DNA of 64,000 nucleotides from positions 21,179 to 85,178 of the forward strand of contig CM074823.1 of the NCBI GenBank assembly GCA_037447605.1, read 5' to 3'. Made by a program: the position numbers and the translations under genes. The DNA is from Zygnema circumcarinatum (taxonomy: Eukaryota > Streptophyta > Zygnematophyceae > Zygnematales > Zygnemataceae). Below the pieces are notes generated by a model that was not told the DNA's origin, searched no databases, and was given only the letters and a program-made list of their open reading frames with translations. Positions 31,312 to 51,689 of the stretch are shown piece after piece (the stretch's first letter is position 1; each line of letters starts with the position of its first letter).

Positions 31312-34300
31312 ATGGCCGCCATGGCCGCCGCCCCCCTGCCGCTGCAGGAGCTCCGGGACCGCCGCGCACCTGGCTCCTTCGTGAGCTTCAGGCCTGCGTT
31401 CGGGTCAGCCCGCCGCCACTCACTCTGCTGCAGCTCGTTGCGGGGGAAGCCATGGCGCTCGCCTTACATTTCGTGTCATTTCATCTAAATCAAGTTCAAA
31501 GGGTTTAGGCTGTTTCTAAATTCTGTGCCTCTATTTTTATTGTATGAAAGTCACCCGATTGCGTCTCGCGCATGTAAATAAACTTTTGAGGTTATCCATG
31601 AGTACTTGATCATTCAAGGTTTTTATTATATATGTATGGTTATTTGCCGGCGAGTGCAGATGGCTTCTTCCCACGCGGCACGGTCCTTCATAAGGGTTTT
31701 CAGGGCCACCCGTTAGATTTATATTTCCTCCTTTACCCTCTGCGCGGCGGCCAGCTGGCGATGGAGGGCAGGCCTGCAGGAGCCATGGCCGCCGAGGGCA
31801 AGAAGGTCGCGCCGAACTCCGCCATGGCTGCCGCTGCCAAAGAGGAGAGGAAGAAGAAGCTGACGAGCGGCGTTCCGGAAGGGCTGGGCTCGAGCATCCT
31901 CTCCAAACCTAGATTAGTGTCCACCACGACGACAGCTTCAGCCAAAGGGAAGAGCAAATTAGTAGCGGCTCGCTCAGTCTCAGCGAAGAATAGCGGAGAA
32001 GAGGGAGTGGGGGAGGGAGGAGGGGAGAGAGAGGAGGAGAGAGGGACAGGGCGCTCCGAACGCAGCCTATGGACAGCCTCCCGCAGGCTCTCTTTGATGG
32101 GGCCCCTTCCGTCGGTGCAGCGCAAGGCTGAAAGCAGTCTGAAGGGGCAGGTGGGGACTCAGAGGTCGCCTCGGAGGGGAAAGGGTCTCCTCGTTCATAA
32201 GCTGTTGACAAAGCAGAAGCCCGATGGGCCGGCGGAGGCAGGTGGGCAGCAGCTCAATGGCAGTGCAGGAATGCTGGCAGGGCAGCAACCGCGCTCGAAA
32301 GGAAGTGGGGGTGGCACGGGGCGGGGAGACGCTTCATTTGGGAGCAGGTTTAGTGGGAAGGGGTTTGGAATAGCGGGCATGAAAGAGGGGGTGAAAAAAG
32401 GGGGGCTTGGGTTCAGGCAGTCGCCAGATAGTGCATATCAGAGTGGGGGAAGTGCGTCTGCAAAGCGAGGGCTGAAAGGGGGAGCTGGAAGGGGAGAAGC
32501 AGTTACAAAAGGAGTGAAAAAAGTGAAGGGAGATTCTGAGCTCCGGCCACCCTCCGATGATCAGGAGGTTTTGAAAATTGCAGCAGATCTGAGGTCTGCC
32601 ACTCATTGGCTAAAGCAGATTCGGGCGGCAGAGCTTTCAGGCCAACTGTTAGTGGCAGAGAGGCTGTTCGACTTGGCGCGGGATTGCAGTGCGCAGGTGA
32701 GCGGAGGTGAAGGCAGAGGAGAGTGCTGCCTGCAATGTACGACTGTCTGGGAGGGCTTTGTTGGTGTAAGAAAAGGCCAGATGAGAAATGTCTTTTGGTG
32801 TTCCTTCTCAACAATTGCTGACAAAAAGTAAAATACAGCTGGCAAGAGAAAAATTGGCCGCCTCAAAGGTTTCCTTGCATGCTCCTCGTTTTGGATTTCG
32901 AATGGGTCAAATCATGAAGGAAACTTTTCGGGAGAGTTTAGTTGCACTTTCCTTTGTCTTCTACGGATACGAAGTGGTAGCTTTTTTAGGGTATCGTAAT
33001 TTTAAACCAATGTTCTTGATTATTTCTTTTCGCCATCCTTCCGGAGCACAGTTCCATTCAGAGGCGAATGTAAGTTGAAAAGGAAGGTAGACGCGAAGTG
33101 AGTTCGTCTTAGAAGGCGAGTTGGCTCTGGAAAGTGCATTTGCGAAGCGTTACGTCCTGCCTCATGTGTGTCCTTACTGATGACTAAACTATTTTGTTCA
33201 TATCATGACGACTACTTCTTGCTTTGCCATTTTCTTCTCTCGACGAGCGCCAATTGGGAGCAATTGGGCTATACTCGAGAAGGCATGTCTGATAGCTTCT
33301 CGGAGTGTCTATGTGCAGCCTGTGACAGATATTGCAAAAGCAAGAAAGGACTTTGAAATGAGGCATCGGTCTGTATCAGCCGTCCTTTTGCATCGCAGTT
33401 TGGGAGGCGGAGCGCAGACGCCGGCAGGAAGCAGAACGGAGAATTCTCGTAACCCTCTGACAACAATGTCTCAGCCCCTTAATTTTGAAACTTCAGAGCT
33501 TTCCAATAGGTCAAGATCAGTGGGGTCGAGTCCTATTCTCGGATGGACGGAGCTCTGGATTGGATTTCAGGGCCATAGTCCAATCTCCCGCTCGGAAGAG
33601 CTGACAGTAAGTGGGACTGACATTGGAGATGGCAAGGAAAAAGCAATGGAGTCCTTTTTAGGGGACACTGAAAAAACTTGGAAAGAAGGGGAGGTTGCAC
33701 ATGCTGCCTCAGATCATGGCGCAGATCATGACAGAGAGGAGAAAGACGAGAGAGCGGAGCAGTCCGAGGAGGTGGGTGTGAAGAAGCACGAAGGTAAGCT
33801 TTGGGCTGATCCCAGACATCATCGGCAGGGAGAGATTACCGATGCATGGGCGAGCCCTTCTGGGAGTGGGGACGATCACGGGATGAGTGGAAGTAGCAGT
33901 GAGGATGAGACAGAAGCAGCAGAGAATGATCTCTCTATTCCTGTCGACCAGGATGTGCTGATGGAGGCACTTAAGGCTGTAAAGAGGGAGCAGGAAAGGG
34001 CTCAGTCCAGCTTTGTGAAGGGCATGTCAAAAGGAGCCTTCATTCAGAGAATACTGGCAGTGGAAGACGCCGTACAAGCAATAAGACGAGAAGCCATGGA
34101 AAAAGGGATCGAGTTGAGAAAGTCGTCAACTGCCTCTGATGGAGGAGTCCCTAGTGGGCAGCTGAGTGGGGGACACTGGGCAGCTGCGGGAGAGGGGGGG
34201 GTGTTCTCACCCTCCACTTTCCATCACCACCCACATGCATGGTTCTGGAAGCTTCTGGGAACTCCCCCACCTTACCCTTATGGCCCTTTGCCAGAGAGGT

Positions 34301-37300
34301 CCGGCCTCATGGAGCCATATTCTGGGGAGGTTGGTCAGTATAGTAGAGGACTTTCAGCGGGAGAGAGGTCCGGCTACATGGAGCCATATTCTGGGGAGGT
34401 TGGTCAGTATAGTAGAGGACTTTCAGCGGGAGAGAGGTCCGGCTACATGGAGCCATATTCTGGGGAGGTTGGTCAGTATAGTAGAGGACTTTCAGCAGGT
34501 GAGAGGTCCGGCCTTATCGAGCCATATTCTGGGGAGGTTGTTCAGTATAGCAGGGGACTTTCAGCGGAAGAGAGGTCCGGCCTCTTGGAGCCATATTCTG
34601 GGGAGGTTGGCCAGTATAGCAGAGGATTTTCAGGGGAAGAGAGGTCGCATAGGCGTTCACTAAGTGATCAAGTGCACATATCTGCCAAGGGGAACACATT
34701 CGGAGGATTTCCCATGTTCGGTGTGGAAGGTGGAAACTGGGATGTTCGAAGTAGCGTAGAATCTGCAGAAGCGGAGGAGAGTGCCTCAGGTTGGGGGGGG
34801 GGGGGCTGGTCCAAAGAGCTCCCTCCATCAGGTGAAGGTCATGGCAACCATGATGAACCGGACGATGTTGAGAGACGGCGAGAACAAAGGCAACTTGTGG
34901 ATGAGGATTCCACTCACCAGAGGGTGGTCCCCTCCCCATCTGTTGCTGTTGTTTCCCCTACTACAAGCTCGTCCCCAGCCCTTGACAGTGCAGAACCTCT
35001 GCCTCCACCCAGCCTTTCTCTGTATTCCCCTCCTCCTTCACCGACCAGAGAAATGCTTCCCTTTCAAGCGGACAACAAGGGCGAACAAGCTCCTTTTCCT
35101 CATCACCAGCCCTCTGTCGAATCTGCTGATCTCTCACATCCTCCTCCTCTTTCACACCCTCCGAACACCAACATTTCTCCCACTGTTGCTCTACTTTCTC
35201 CTGCATTCCCAGTGCAACCCCCTAGAGAGATTGACCATGCAGCTCCATCTCGCAGCGTTGACTTCCCTCCTCCTGCAGCAGACTCTGATTCCCTTTTTAG
35301 CGCTGAGGAGTCCTCTCAAGACGCTTCTATGGCCCCCTCAAATTCCTCTCTCTCTCAGCCTGCCTCTTCTCGGCAGGGGCAGGGCCCCTCCCCCTCTTCT
35401 TCTTCTTCTTCTTCCACAACTCCTCTGGTAAAGTCAAGTGCTGTCCAAGCAGCTGGGAGCAGCTCAGCACCCTCTACCATCAAGCTCACTTCTCATACTC
35501 TGGGAAGACCTCAACGACCTGTGAGCCGAAAAATGGGCAGCATTTTGGCTCGCACATTGCCATTGGTTGAGCAGACAGAGGATGATCCGGACTCCCCAGA
35601 GTCAACTTTTGCTCGAGCAGGGACATTCACTCCGCCAGCATTCAGCAGCGACAACCCGCCAATGGCTGAAGCAGAAAGTCATTCTACTCAGTTGGTATTC
35701 TCCCAGGTAGCGGAAAAGATGGAGGCTCTCAGTCGTTCTCGAAGTGGCGAAGATGACGATGACATAATTGAGCTAAACCCGTTAAAGTGGGACTCACCCA
35801 CTGCGAGCCTTTTCTCTGTGAAGGTCAACGGAGACTCCCCCAACTCCGTGTCAGAAGGAAACTTGCTCTCACTTCCATCTCCTTTGCTTCTCCCAGTCAC
35901 TCCCACATCAGAAAATGCCACTGTTCCGGCTCCCTTCCAACCCCTCTCTCCAGCAATGGGGGGTTCACCATCTGCTGCTGCCCCCTCTCCTGCAGCTCTT
36001 TTTCCCCGAGCTCTCTCTCCTGGTTGGAATTTGAGCCCATCTGGTATGGGAGACAACCTGACAGCACCCCCTCTTCTCGATCCCTCCATCTCTCCCTCTC
36101 CCTCTCCTGCTGTGCCTGAGGGAGACTCCCACACTACCGCTCTGAAAGAGACCTCCAATGTGCTGCTCAGCGGATTGATCTCAAGTGAGCATCCATCACA
36201 CGGTCCTCCTCTCCTCTCTTTGGGGCCCTCCTCCTTGCAGGGGGGCGAGTCAGGTGAGTTGAGTGGGTCTGTAGTAGAGCAGTCTGAACGCGCAGCTCTG
36301 ACAGAGGGGGAAAGTGTAGGGAGTTCTGAAGTGGAGCATGCAACTTTCTCTGCCGCTGATGAGAAGTCAAAGACTTCTTATGATGAACGTGCTCCCCGAG
36401 AGAGTGTGTCGAACGTGACTGTCGCAGGTAGTCATGGTTCAGATTCTGAAGACCATAAGACAGGGAATGGGGATGTGCGTGAAGATGGGAGACAAAGCTC
36501 AAAGAGTGGTGCAGCATTGCAGCTAACTATGGATGAGTCTATGACACGGCGAGTGGTGGAGGCAGCAGGTGATAGCGTTGTGGATAGTGGTGAGGGGGTA
36601 GTGGGTGAGAATACTGTGACATTCAGTAGGGGTGCCGACCCTGTGATGGAAGCCAAGGAGATGAAGGCTATTGAAGCTGAGGAAGAGTCAATGCAGAGTG
36701 GTCAGGAGTATAGAGAGAATGCCGAAGGTATGGATGATAAGGAAACTCAGCAGGAAAAGGAGAAAGTGGGGAAGAGAGATATGCAAGAAGTGCATGAAGG
36801 CGAACAAATTGTGCCACAGGGAAGCATGGAAGTTGAGGAGAGAGAGCAGTGGTCGGATGTGGAGGAAAAAGGGGAGCAGGAAGGCAAGCAGGTATCTTAT
36901 CCACTTTCCTTCGGCCTTGATCAGCAACTTTGTTATCTCAATGGATTGGAATTGTAGCCGGCATGCTGTCCATTTAAACCGGCCAACAAATCCTGCATTT
37001 TTTTCTTTTTATTAAGCTTTTTGCCCTTTTTATGACACTCCGCCGGTGGTGGTTTTTGGATTGCCGAGGAACTCTTACGACTTTTGAGCGAACTAATTTC
37101 CCCAATTTAAAAAAAAACAAAAATCCCCAAGAACAAGACCGAGAAAAACGGCAATGCTGCTTCCTTAAAGCATCGTCGTCCTATTTGTCTTGGAAAGTCG
37201 TTTGTACTACATTTGTTGCAGGAAATGTCGGTTTTGTCTGGTTGCAAAACCTGTTGTTTGTATTGTTTAAGATGCAGATGTGCTCATGCATGCTCATGTG

Positions 37301-37586
37301 CTTTGGGGGAAGGCTGGTCGCTGTTGCATTCAGATGGCGGATTCTCTCACTCTCCGAACACTTCTTAAGCGATCGCGCTCTCTCTCTCCTGAACGATGCG
37401 GAACAAAGTCTGGTAAGCAGCATTTCTGTACCGAAGCAAGTATAAGTTCTGAATAAGGGCAGAGGGAACAGATCACCACAGTTGTTGGATGCAAGTTTGA
37501 GCTTACATCATTGTGACGGTTTTCTATTTTTAGTCTCTTCTGGCATTGATGAAGCGGCATCCTCCTCGCTATCATCATCTATCTAA
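31312..37586 (+). CDS. Large disordered protein of unknown function
   Basis: I do not recognise this protein. Proposed exons: 31312-31380, 31755-32696, 33319-36891, 37334-37412 and 37534-37586. All have GT-AG borders and phases 0, 0, 0, 1, giving 1571 residues. The start MAAMAAAPLP follows a CpG-rich leader; a start at 31761 is the alternative. The only folded-looking part is a short helix near the end of exon 2 (LRSATHWLKQIRAAELSGQL, then LFDLARD) with a helical stretch AVKREQERAQSSFVKGMSKG in exon 3. The remainder is Ser/Pro/Glu-rich and probably unstructured. Exon 3 holds five 23-residue repeats (34294-34638). The tail has RSRSLSPER, typical of phosphorylated Arg-Ser segments. The coding call rests on the 3.6-kb open exon and phase agreement. 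Confidence 0.6.
34294..34638 (+). repeat. Five 69-bp coding tandem repeats
   Basis: Units start at 34294, 34363, 34432, 34501 and 34570. Each encodes 23 residues of the form ERSGxMEPYSGEVGQYSRGL plus SAG. Units 2 and 3 encode identical peptides. The period is a multiple of three, so copy number can change without breaking the frame. Confidence 0.95.
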
Positions 37587-38139
37587 ACCTCTTCACCATT
37601 GGCTAATCTAGTAGCAGTGCGAACCCTATTATCCTCTTCAAAAAAGGATCTTCTCTGGAAGTCATTGTTGCTTTCGTCCTGAGCAAGAGTGCAACAGGTC
37701 GTGAAACATCATTCAGGTCTAAGCAATTCGGCGAATGCATAACGACTGTTTCGTTGTATTGTCGAGAAGTCGGCCAAAACCCCCCTGCATAGTCTCCTTG
37801 GAAAGCAAGGTCCTGTACATCCGAAAGGTTTTCTCTGCAGTGTGTACTTAGCCGGAAGCTGCCTCCGTGCTAGTCCAAACGTTGCTTGATTTCCAGATCA
37901 ACCTTTCTCTCGACATGTCGTGTGGTGTAACTTTTACCTTCTTTGCACTTCAGATGTCATCATCATCTATCATTTTTTCATCTGTGCCAGCTCTCTTCAT
38001 GATACTGACTTCCGACCCTCTTCAGTCCCGCATGCTCGAAGCCTTGCACTTGGAAACCCAAAATTCCGTTTACTGCATTTGTTGCAACGAACCTTCAAAA
38101 CTAAGTAGCTGCTGCCGGATGCACCGCATGTGCTTGCAG

Positions 38140-38525
38140 ATTCACGAGAGATTGCTGTGAAATCCGTCCCGAGGAAAGGACCCACTACGAACCGTGAGGA
38201 GGAGGGCGAGAGAGAGAGAGAGAGAGAGAGCAGCAGCAACAGAAACAGGAGCAGGAGAGGCTCCCAGCCGCCACCTCCTGCCGGCCCTTCTGCTGAGAGA
38301 GGAGGGGGTTCAGGGGACCCAAAGAGGAGGCTTAGCAGTAGCGCCGCTCCCCGGGAGGACGCAGAAACTGACATGGAAACGCGGCACTGGGAGAGCGGGT
38401 CTGCGGGGTTCAGGGCGAGGGCGCCGACCCCTCCCCGGGAAGCACCGGCCGATGGGTTTACGCGGAAGCAGCAGTGGGCGTGGAGGAGGGTGGGGAGGAC
38501 AAGGAGCCTTGAGAAGAGGCAGTAG
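38140..38525 (+). CDS. Possible alternative last exon of the preceding gene
   Basis: An acceptor GTGCTTGCAG at 38139 opens a frame of 386 nt whose phase fits the phase-1 donor at 37412. Joining them continues ...KS-DSREIAVKSVPRKG..., then an Arg/Glu/Ser-rich stretch, and ends in WAWRRVGRTRSLEKRQ. Use of this exon instead of 37534-37586 would give 1682 residues. Composition suits the parent gene; only transcript data can choose. It includes an AG-rich simple stretch at 38210-38232. Confidence 0.4.
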
Positions 38526-38568
38526 CAGTAGCAGCTTTCTGCCGCGTTCAAGGGAGGAAGTGGAGGGC

Positions 38569-38710
38569 TTTCTTGAAAGATGCGCTGCATGCATGTGAAT
38601 GAATGAATGAATGGGTCCGTGGGAGGGAGGAAGGAGGTCTTTCTTGAAAGATGCTGCATGTATGGGAATGACTGAATGGATGGGTCCGTGGGAGGAAGGA
38701 GAATGAAGGA
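38569..38710 (+). repeat. Tandem duplication of about 71 bp
   Basis: TTTCTTGAAAGATGC...GAATGA...ATGGGTCCGTGGGAGG is present twice, starting about 71 bp apart. The first copy has an extra (GAAT)n expansion. Non-coding. Confidence 0.8.
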
Positions 38711-39464
38711 AGGAAGGAAGGAAGGGGGTTGGCGGGGGAGGGAGACTGGCAGCACAGCACAGCGGGATATCGGCGCGTTCTCTCGCGGCATGGAGTGTAG
38801 GAAGTCCGTTTCAGAAGCCAAGACAGGATTAGGGGTTGGAGTACAGTGCGCAAAGGACCTGTAATTTGGGTAATTTGGGTAATGTGGGGTATTATGGGGA
38901 GGCTCTTTATTGTCTTTGACGCCCTAAGTGGCAAATAACTGTTATCGAGATTGATAGCTGGTGAACCCGTAGGCTAGCAAGCCTGGTTATATATTAGCTT
39001 ATCTTCTAAGTTTGTCTGAATTGTCTGATTTATTTTCCCTTAGTCCAATAATGAGTAGACCACGCACGTAGCATGGCGATTCTGAGATGCCCATTTCACC
39101 TCCTTTTGCCCTTTGTATTTGGAAAAGATTTTTGAAATGTGGCAGAGCTGATTAGACATTATGCAGCGGAAGCAGAGGTGCTGTTCTGGGAAGGGAAGGG
39201 ATTGGTTGGTCTGTGAAACGTGCAGTCCTCATCCTGCCCTTTGTCCCGAAAAAAAGAAAAAAACGCAAATTCCATATCGTCCTTTTCAAGTCTGAGACGC
39301 CCTATTGAACTGCTGGAAGTTGATGCATGTGCCTACCGTATGTGTATACTGGTCGAATACATCGAACCTGTATGACAAATATCAAAATTGAACCAAGGAC
39401 TGTTGAACCAGGGTCACCACAAATGTACTTGGCCGTCACATGGCGCAAGGCCATATGGTCACGT
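38711..39464. other. Intergenic, no gene seen
   Basis: AT-richer spacer with (GGAA)n near 38704-38726, a short TAATTTGGG repeat at 38862-38880 and no supported frame. Nothing else recognised. Confidence 0.6.
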
Positions 39465-39825
39465 GCTAGAGCCTAAAGCCTAGAGCCTGGAGCCTAGAGC
39501 CTAAAGCCCTAGGGCCTAGAGCCTAGAGCCTAGAGCCTCGAGCCTATGGAGCCTGGGGCCTGGGGCCTGGAGGCCTGGGGCCTGGGGCCTGGGGCCTGGG
39601 GCCTGGGGCCTGGGAGCCTGGGAGCCTGGGGCCTGGAGGCCTGGAGGCCTGGAGGCCTGGGGCCTGGAGGCCTGGCGCCTGGGGCCTGGAGCCTGGGGCC
39701 TGGGAGCCTGGGGCCTGGGAGCCTGGGGCCTGGGGCCTGGGAGCCTGGAGGCCTGGGGCCTGGGGCCTGGGGCCTGGGGCCTGGGGCCTGGAGCCTGGAG
39801 CCTAGAGCCTAGAGCCTGCTGCAGT
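39465..39825 (+). repeat. GAGCCTAG/GGGCCTGG minisatellite
   Basis: About 360 bp of 7-10-bp words. At the edges GAGCCTA dominates, in the centre GGGCCTG and GAGGCCTG. It lies about 350 bp upstream of the CPOX start codon. Open frames across it are Gly/Trp/Ala-rich or Pro/Gln-rich artefacts. Confidence 0.93.
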
Positions 39826-40171
39826 GCGAGCGCCTCCGTGCCTCGCTGGCGCGGCCCCGGCCGGCGGCCAACGCCAACGGCCAATGGCGCGCGCGCCCGC
39901 GGATGGCCCCCCGCCAGCGCGGCGCCGCGGGATCGCCCGCACTGTTTTTTGCTCTCCGGGCAGCGCGCACGCGCCGCTGCGGGCAGCGAAAAAACCTTCG
40001 CTCGCCCTTCGCGATGGGCCCTCCCTGTCCGGGCAGCGGCGCGGAACCTTTCCTTCGGGCGGGCAGGGCACCGGCGGGCGGGCGGGTCCCAAATATCCAT
40101 CCATCTATCCAACAGTGCGTATCCTCCTCCCGCGCGCCCTCACGGACCCTCTCCGCGCTTTCTCCTCCGCC

Positions 40172-43924
<3,753 letters not shown>

Positions 43925-44953
43925 GAACAGATGCTCATATGCTTTATTTCTATCATTAATGAATGCGCATGCAGAGGAAGCAGCCGCCACTGCTTTCCTA
44001 TTGGCAGCCTAGCCTAGCGGGTACACGTCATAGCCTGCTTCCAAGGGGCAGCAGTCTCTCCGAATTAGTTTCCAAGGCTTGCACTTGCGGATCGACTGAT
44101 AAAGGCCGGGTAAGCGGTGTAAGCGTCGTCTCCAAATGGAGGGACGGCCACGTCAGTGCAGGCCTGCCTTTCCTGCTCGCCCGAGCCATGAGCTCTGTGT
44201 GTGCCGCCCGTCGGAGCAGTTCTGTCCCTCCGCTGCTGCTGCTGCTGCTGCTGCAGGTCGGTCTCGTCTCGTCTGGCAGCGCAGGGAGGGAGGGAGGGAG
44301 GGCCAAGGGCGGCAGCGCCTCTGCCGTGGATTGATTCATTGGTCGGCTTAGGAAGGTTTCCATGGGCGTTTTCGCTGCTGTAAAAGGGGAAGATCTTTCG
44401 AATTTAAGTATCAACTTCTTTTAAGTGTAGCGCCTGTCGTCCTCAGTCGTGTGGCGAGCGCAGCAGGAACGAGTGAGTGCATGCGCGGACCGGTCGGTTG
44501 GTCGGTCAGTCATTCGGTGCGAGTGAAATGCCGCACCAACGGTTGGGTCGGGTCCGTTCGGTCGCTGTCGGCACCGCCCGGGGGAGAGGCGGACTGCGCT
44601 CGCTCGCTGCCTGAATGAATGAATGAATGCGTGCCTACTTTGCAAGAGGAGGGCCTTTTCTTTTCTTTGAAGACCTCAACATACGGAATATGCAAGGCAC
44701 AAATGTTGAACTTAAAGCATAAGTCCAATACTGCCGATTTCACACCGTCTGGTTGTGAAACGCATGTCATCTTTCGTGACGACGTGTTACGCAGAAAAAT
44801 CTCACCATTCGAAACCTTCTACCAACCCTACGTCCTCAGTATCACTGCGTCCTAAACCTTAAACCCTAAAACCTAAACCTTGAACACCTAAACCCTAACG
44901 CTTCTCTGAGCTGTTGCTTGAGCTCGACGCCGCTCTGTTTACGGCGGCGGTCG
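43925..44953. other. Intergenic between CPOX and the LRR gene
   Basis: Contains the CPOX 3' flank, a (CTG)7-8 run at 44232-44254 inside a small plus-strand frame (44188-44334, MSSVCAARRSSSVPP, then a leucine run and a stop) that resembles a signal peptide but lacks other support, a (GAAT)n run near 44612-44630, and CCCTAAA-type repeats at 44851-44899. No gene is claimed. Confidence 0.55.
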
Positions 44954-49898
<4,945 letters not shown>

Positions 49899-51689
49899 CT
49901 CCCTGCGTGCATACATGCCACGTGGCCGGACCTCCGCATGCGGTGAGCAGCCGCATCCTTTCACATCGAATTCCAAGCATTCACCGCTTTGTCTTATTCA
50001 CACGGAAGGCTATTCTAGAAACTGCAGCTTCCGTCTGTTAATGAGGTCCTTTCCTTTCTCATTCCACTCAATAAGAAACTCATGGATGCCTTTTCTGAAG
50101 TATCCATATAATCTCAAAAAGAGCAGAATTACGCGACATTTGATTGAAATTTTGCGTACAGACTGTGTATGTTGGATTGAAATTGGCTCTAAAGAAAGTT
50201 CACGGGACAGCTTGAAACTATCTAAGGTCAAAAGATGTATTCACTGATAATTATAACACACGCAGAATCCAACGGCCTCATGTTTTCGTTTCTTTGAGCG
50301 GTTCGCTGACAGACCTTCTCACGGCCCCCCTCCCTCCCTCTTCAAAGGGCCGCGAGCGGACGTGGGCGACACGGGCAGCGGGAATTGAAAGTCGATAGGT
50401 GTGTATGGAAGGTGGGAGGGAGAGGGAGGGGGATAGAGAGAGAGAGAGGGTGAGGTCTATGGCGCGGGAGGGGGAGAGGGCGAGAGCGAGGGCAGGCGGG
50501 CGAGTGTGCGCGGCGGAGCGCTTGGCAGCGGCGGACCGCGCCCCTCCCTCGCGCCACGCGGCGAACCAAGCGGGCTGGGCCGCCCAACGGTACGGCACGG
50601 CCGCCCGGGGGACAGCCCGGGGACCGCGGGGACCGCCTGGGGACCGCCTGGGGGCGTCGCCACGCGCGCAAGACTCTCGGCGGGCAGTGGAAATGTTTTC
50701 GTATGCCCTCGTAGAGAGCGCGTTGCCCTATCCGCGCACGCCACGTGACTCCAGGCACAAGCCCGAAATTTTGCCGCCGCCGGGCCGGTTGTTATTTAGG
50801 ACTTCATCCGGCGGCCGGACGAGCGCCTGCGCACACGTGGCGGCCTCCTACCAGCGGGTGGCGCTGCTGCGAGCACCTCCCCTCCCCGGGCGGGCGGGCG
50901 CTGGGAGGTTCTCGGAGCCGAAGGGCGCGCCGCTGATTGGCTGTCGCCGGACGGACCCGACCTCGAGGCGCGTCGTTGCTGAGTCGAGAGGCTCTTGTCA
51001 AACTCGAATTGGGCTGAACCAAAATGCGTGGGTGGCACCAACCTATGAACCATCTTCTTCTCTTGAAAATAATGATAAGGAGTTTGATTTGGAAGAGATA
51101 CCTTTAATTCGTTGCGACTAAGCGTTTGCTGTTTTCAAATTTCAAATGAGTACCGTAGTGAACATTCCAAGTCTAACATGTTCAAAAAGAACATGTGATG
51201 GCATCATCGCCATCGTGAGATCAATGCCATATCCTCTGATATAATTCTAATGAAATTCGAGCAATGCAGCGGTTGTGAAGCAGCGCAAATGCTTCGTGGG
51301 CATGGCATGGCACGCATGCATGGCATGGCCCACCTCGCGACGGCGGCGCCCACTCTCCCTCCCTCCGCGGGGGATCGTTCGCCCGCATGGAACCCTTCAG
51401 TTCCGAACTCTGTTGAACGGCCAGTTGCTTGCAACGCTGAGCACGGAGCCCCGCCGGGCGTAAGTACGGCAGCGCGACAGCGTACGACCGTACCCTTTTA
51501 CCCATTATTGTACGGACACACGGGGCCATTCGTACGGCCATCCCTCTGACACTTACGGGCGGGCGGCTGACGTGGGGGCGGGAGAGGGAGGGGCAAGGGA
51601 GAGGGGGAGAGGAAGTGGGAGGAGTGAGGGGGAGAGAGGGCGAGAGGGAGTTAGGGGGAGCGAGAGAGAGCGAGAGCGAGCGAGCGGCC
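49899..51689. other. Intergenic: upstream regions of two divergent genes
   Basis: Holds the 5' flank of the LRR gene (minus) and of the L18a-like gene (plus). A GC-rich block at 50290-50990 has long overlapping frames on both strands without motifs. A purine-rich leader (GAGAGGGAG) lies at 51575-51685, directly before the L18a-like start. No further gene is supported. Confidence 0.55.

Noticed and set aside
38130-38525. Independent small gene at 38130
   Set aside because: The ATG lies in a likely intron just before a good acceptor; better explained as an alternative last exon of the upstream gene.
39516-40112. 198-residue minus frame rich in Pro-Gln-Ala
   Set aside because: Crosses the GGGCCTGG minisatellite and the CPOX promoter; no gene evidence.
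44188-44334. Small secreted-peptide-like frame with a leucine run
   Set aside because: The leucine run is a (CTG)n microsatellite; no other support.
50399-51121. 240-residue plus frame between the LRR and L18a-like genes
   Set aside because: Low-complexity start, GC-rich on both strands with competing frames, no recognised motif or splice support.
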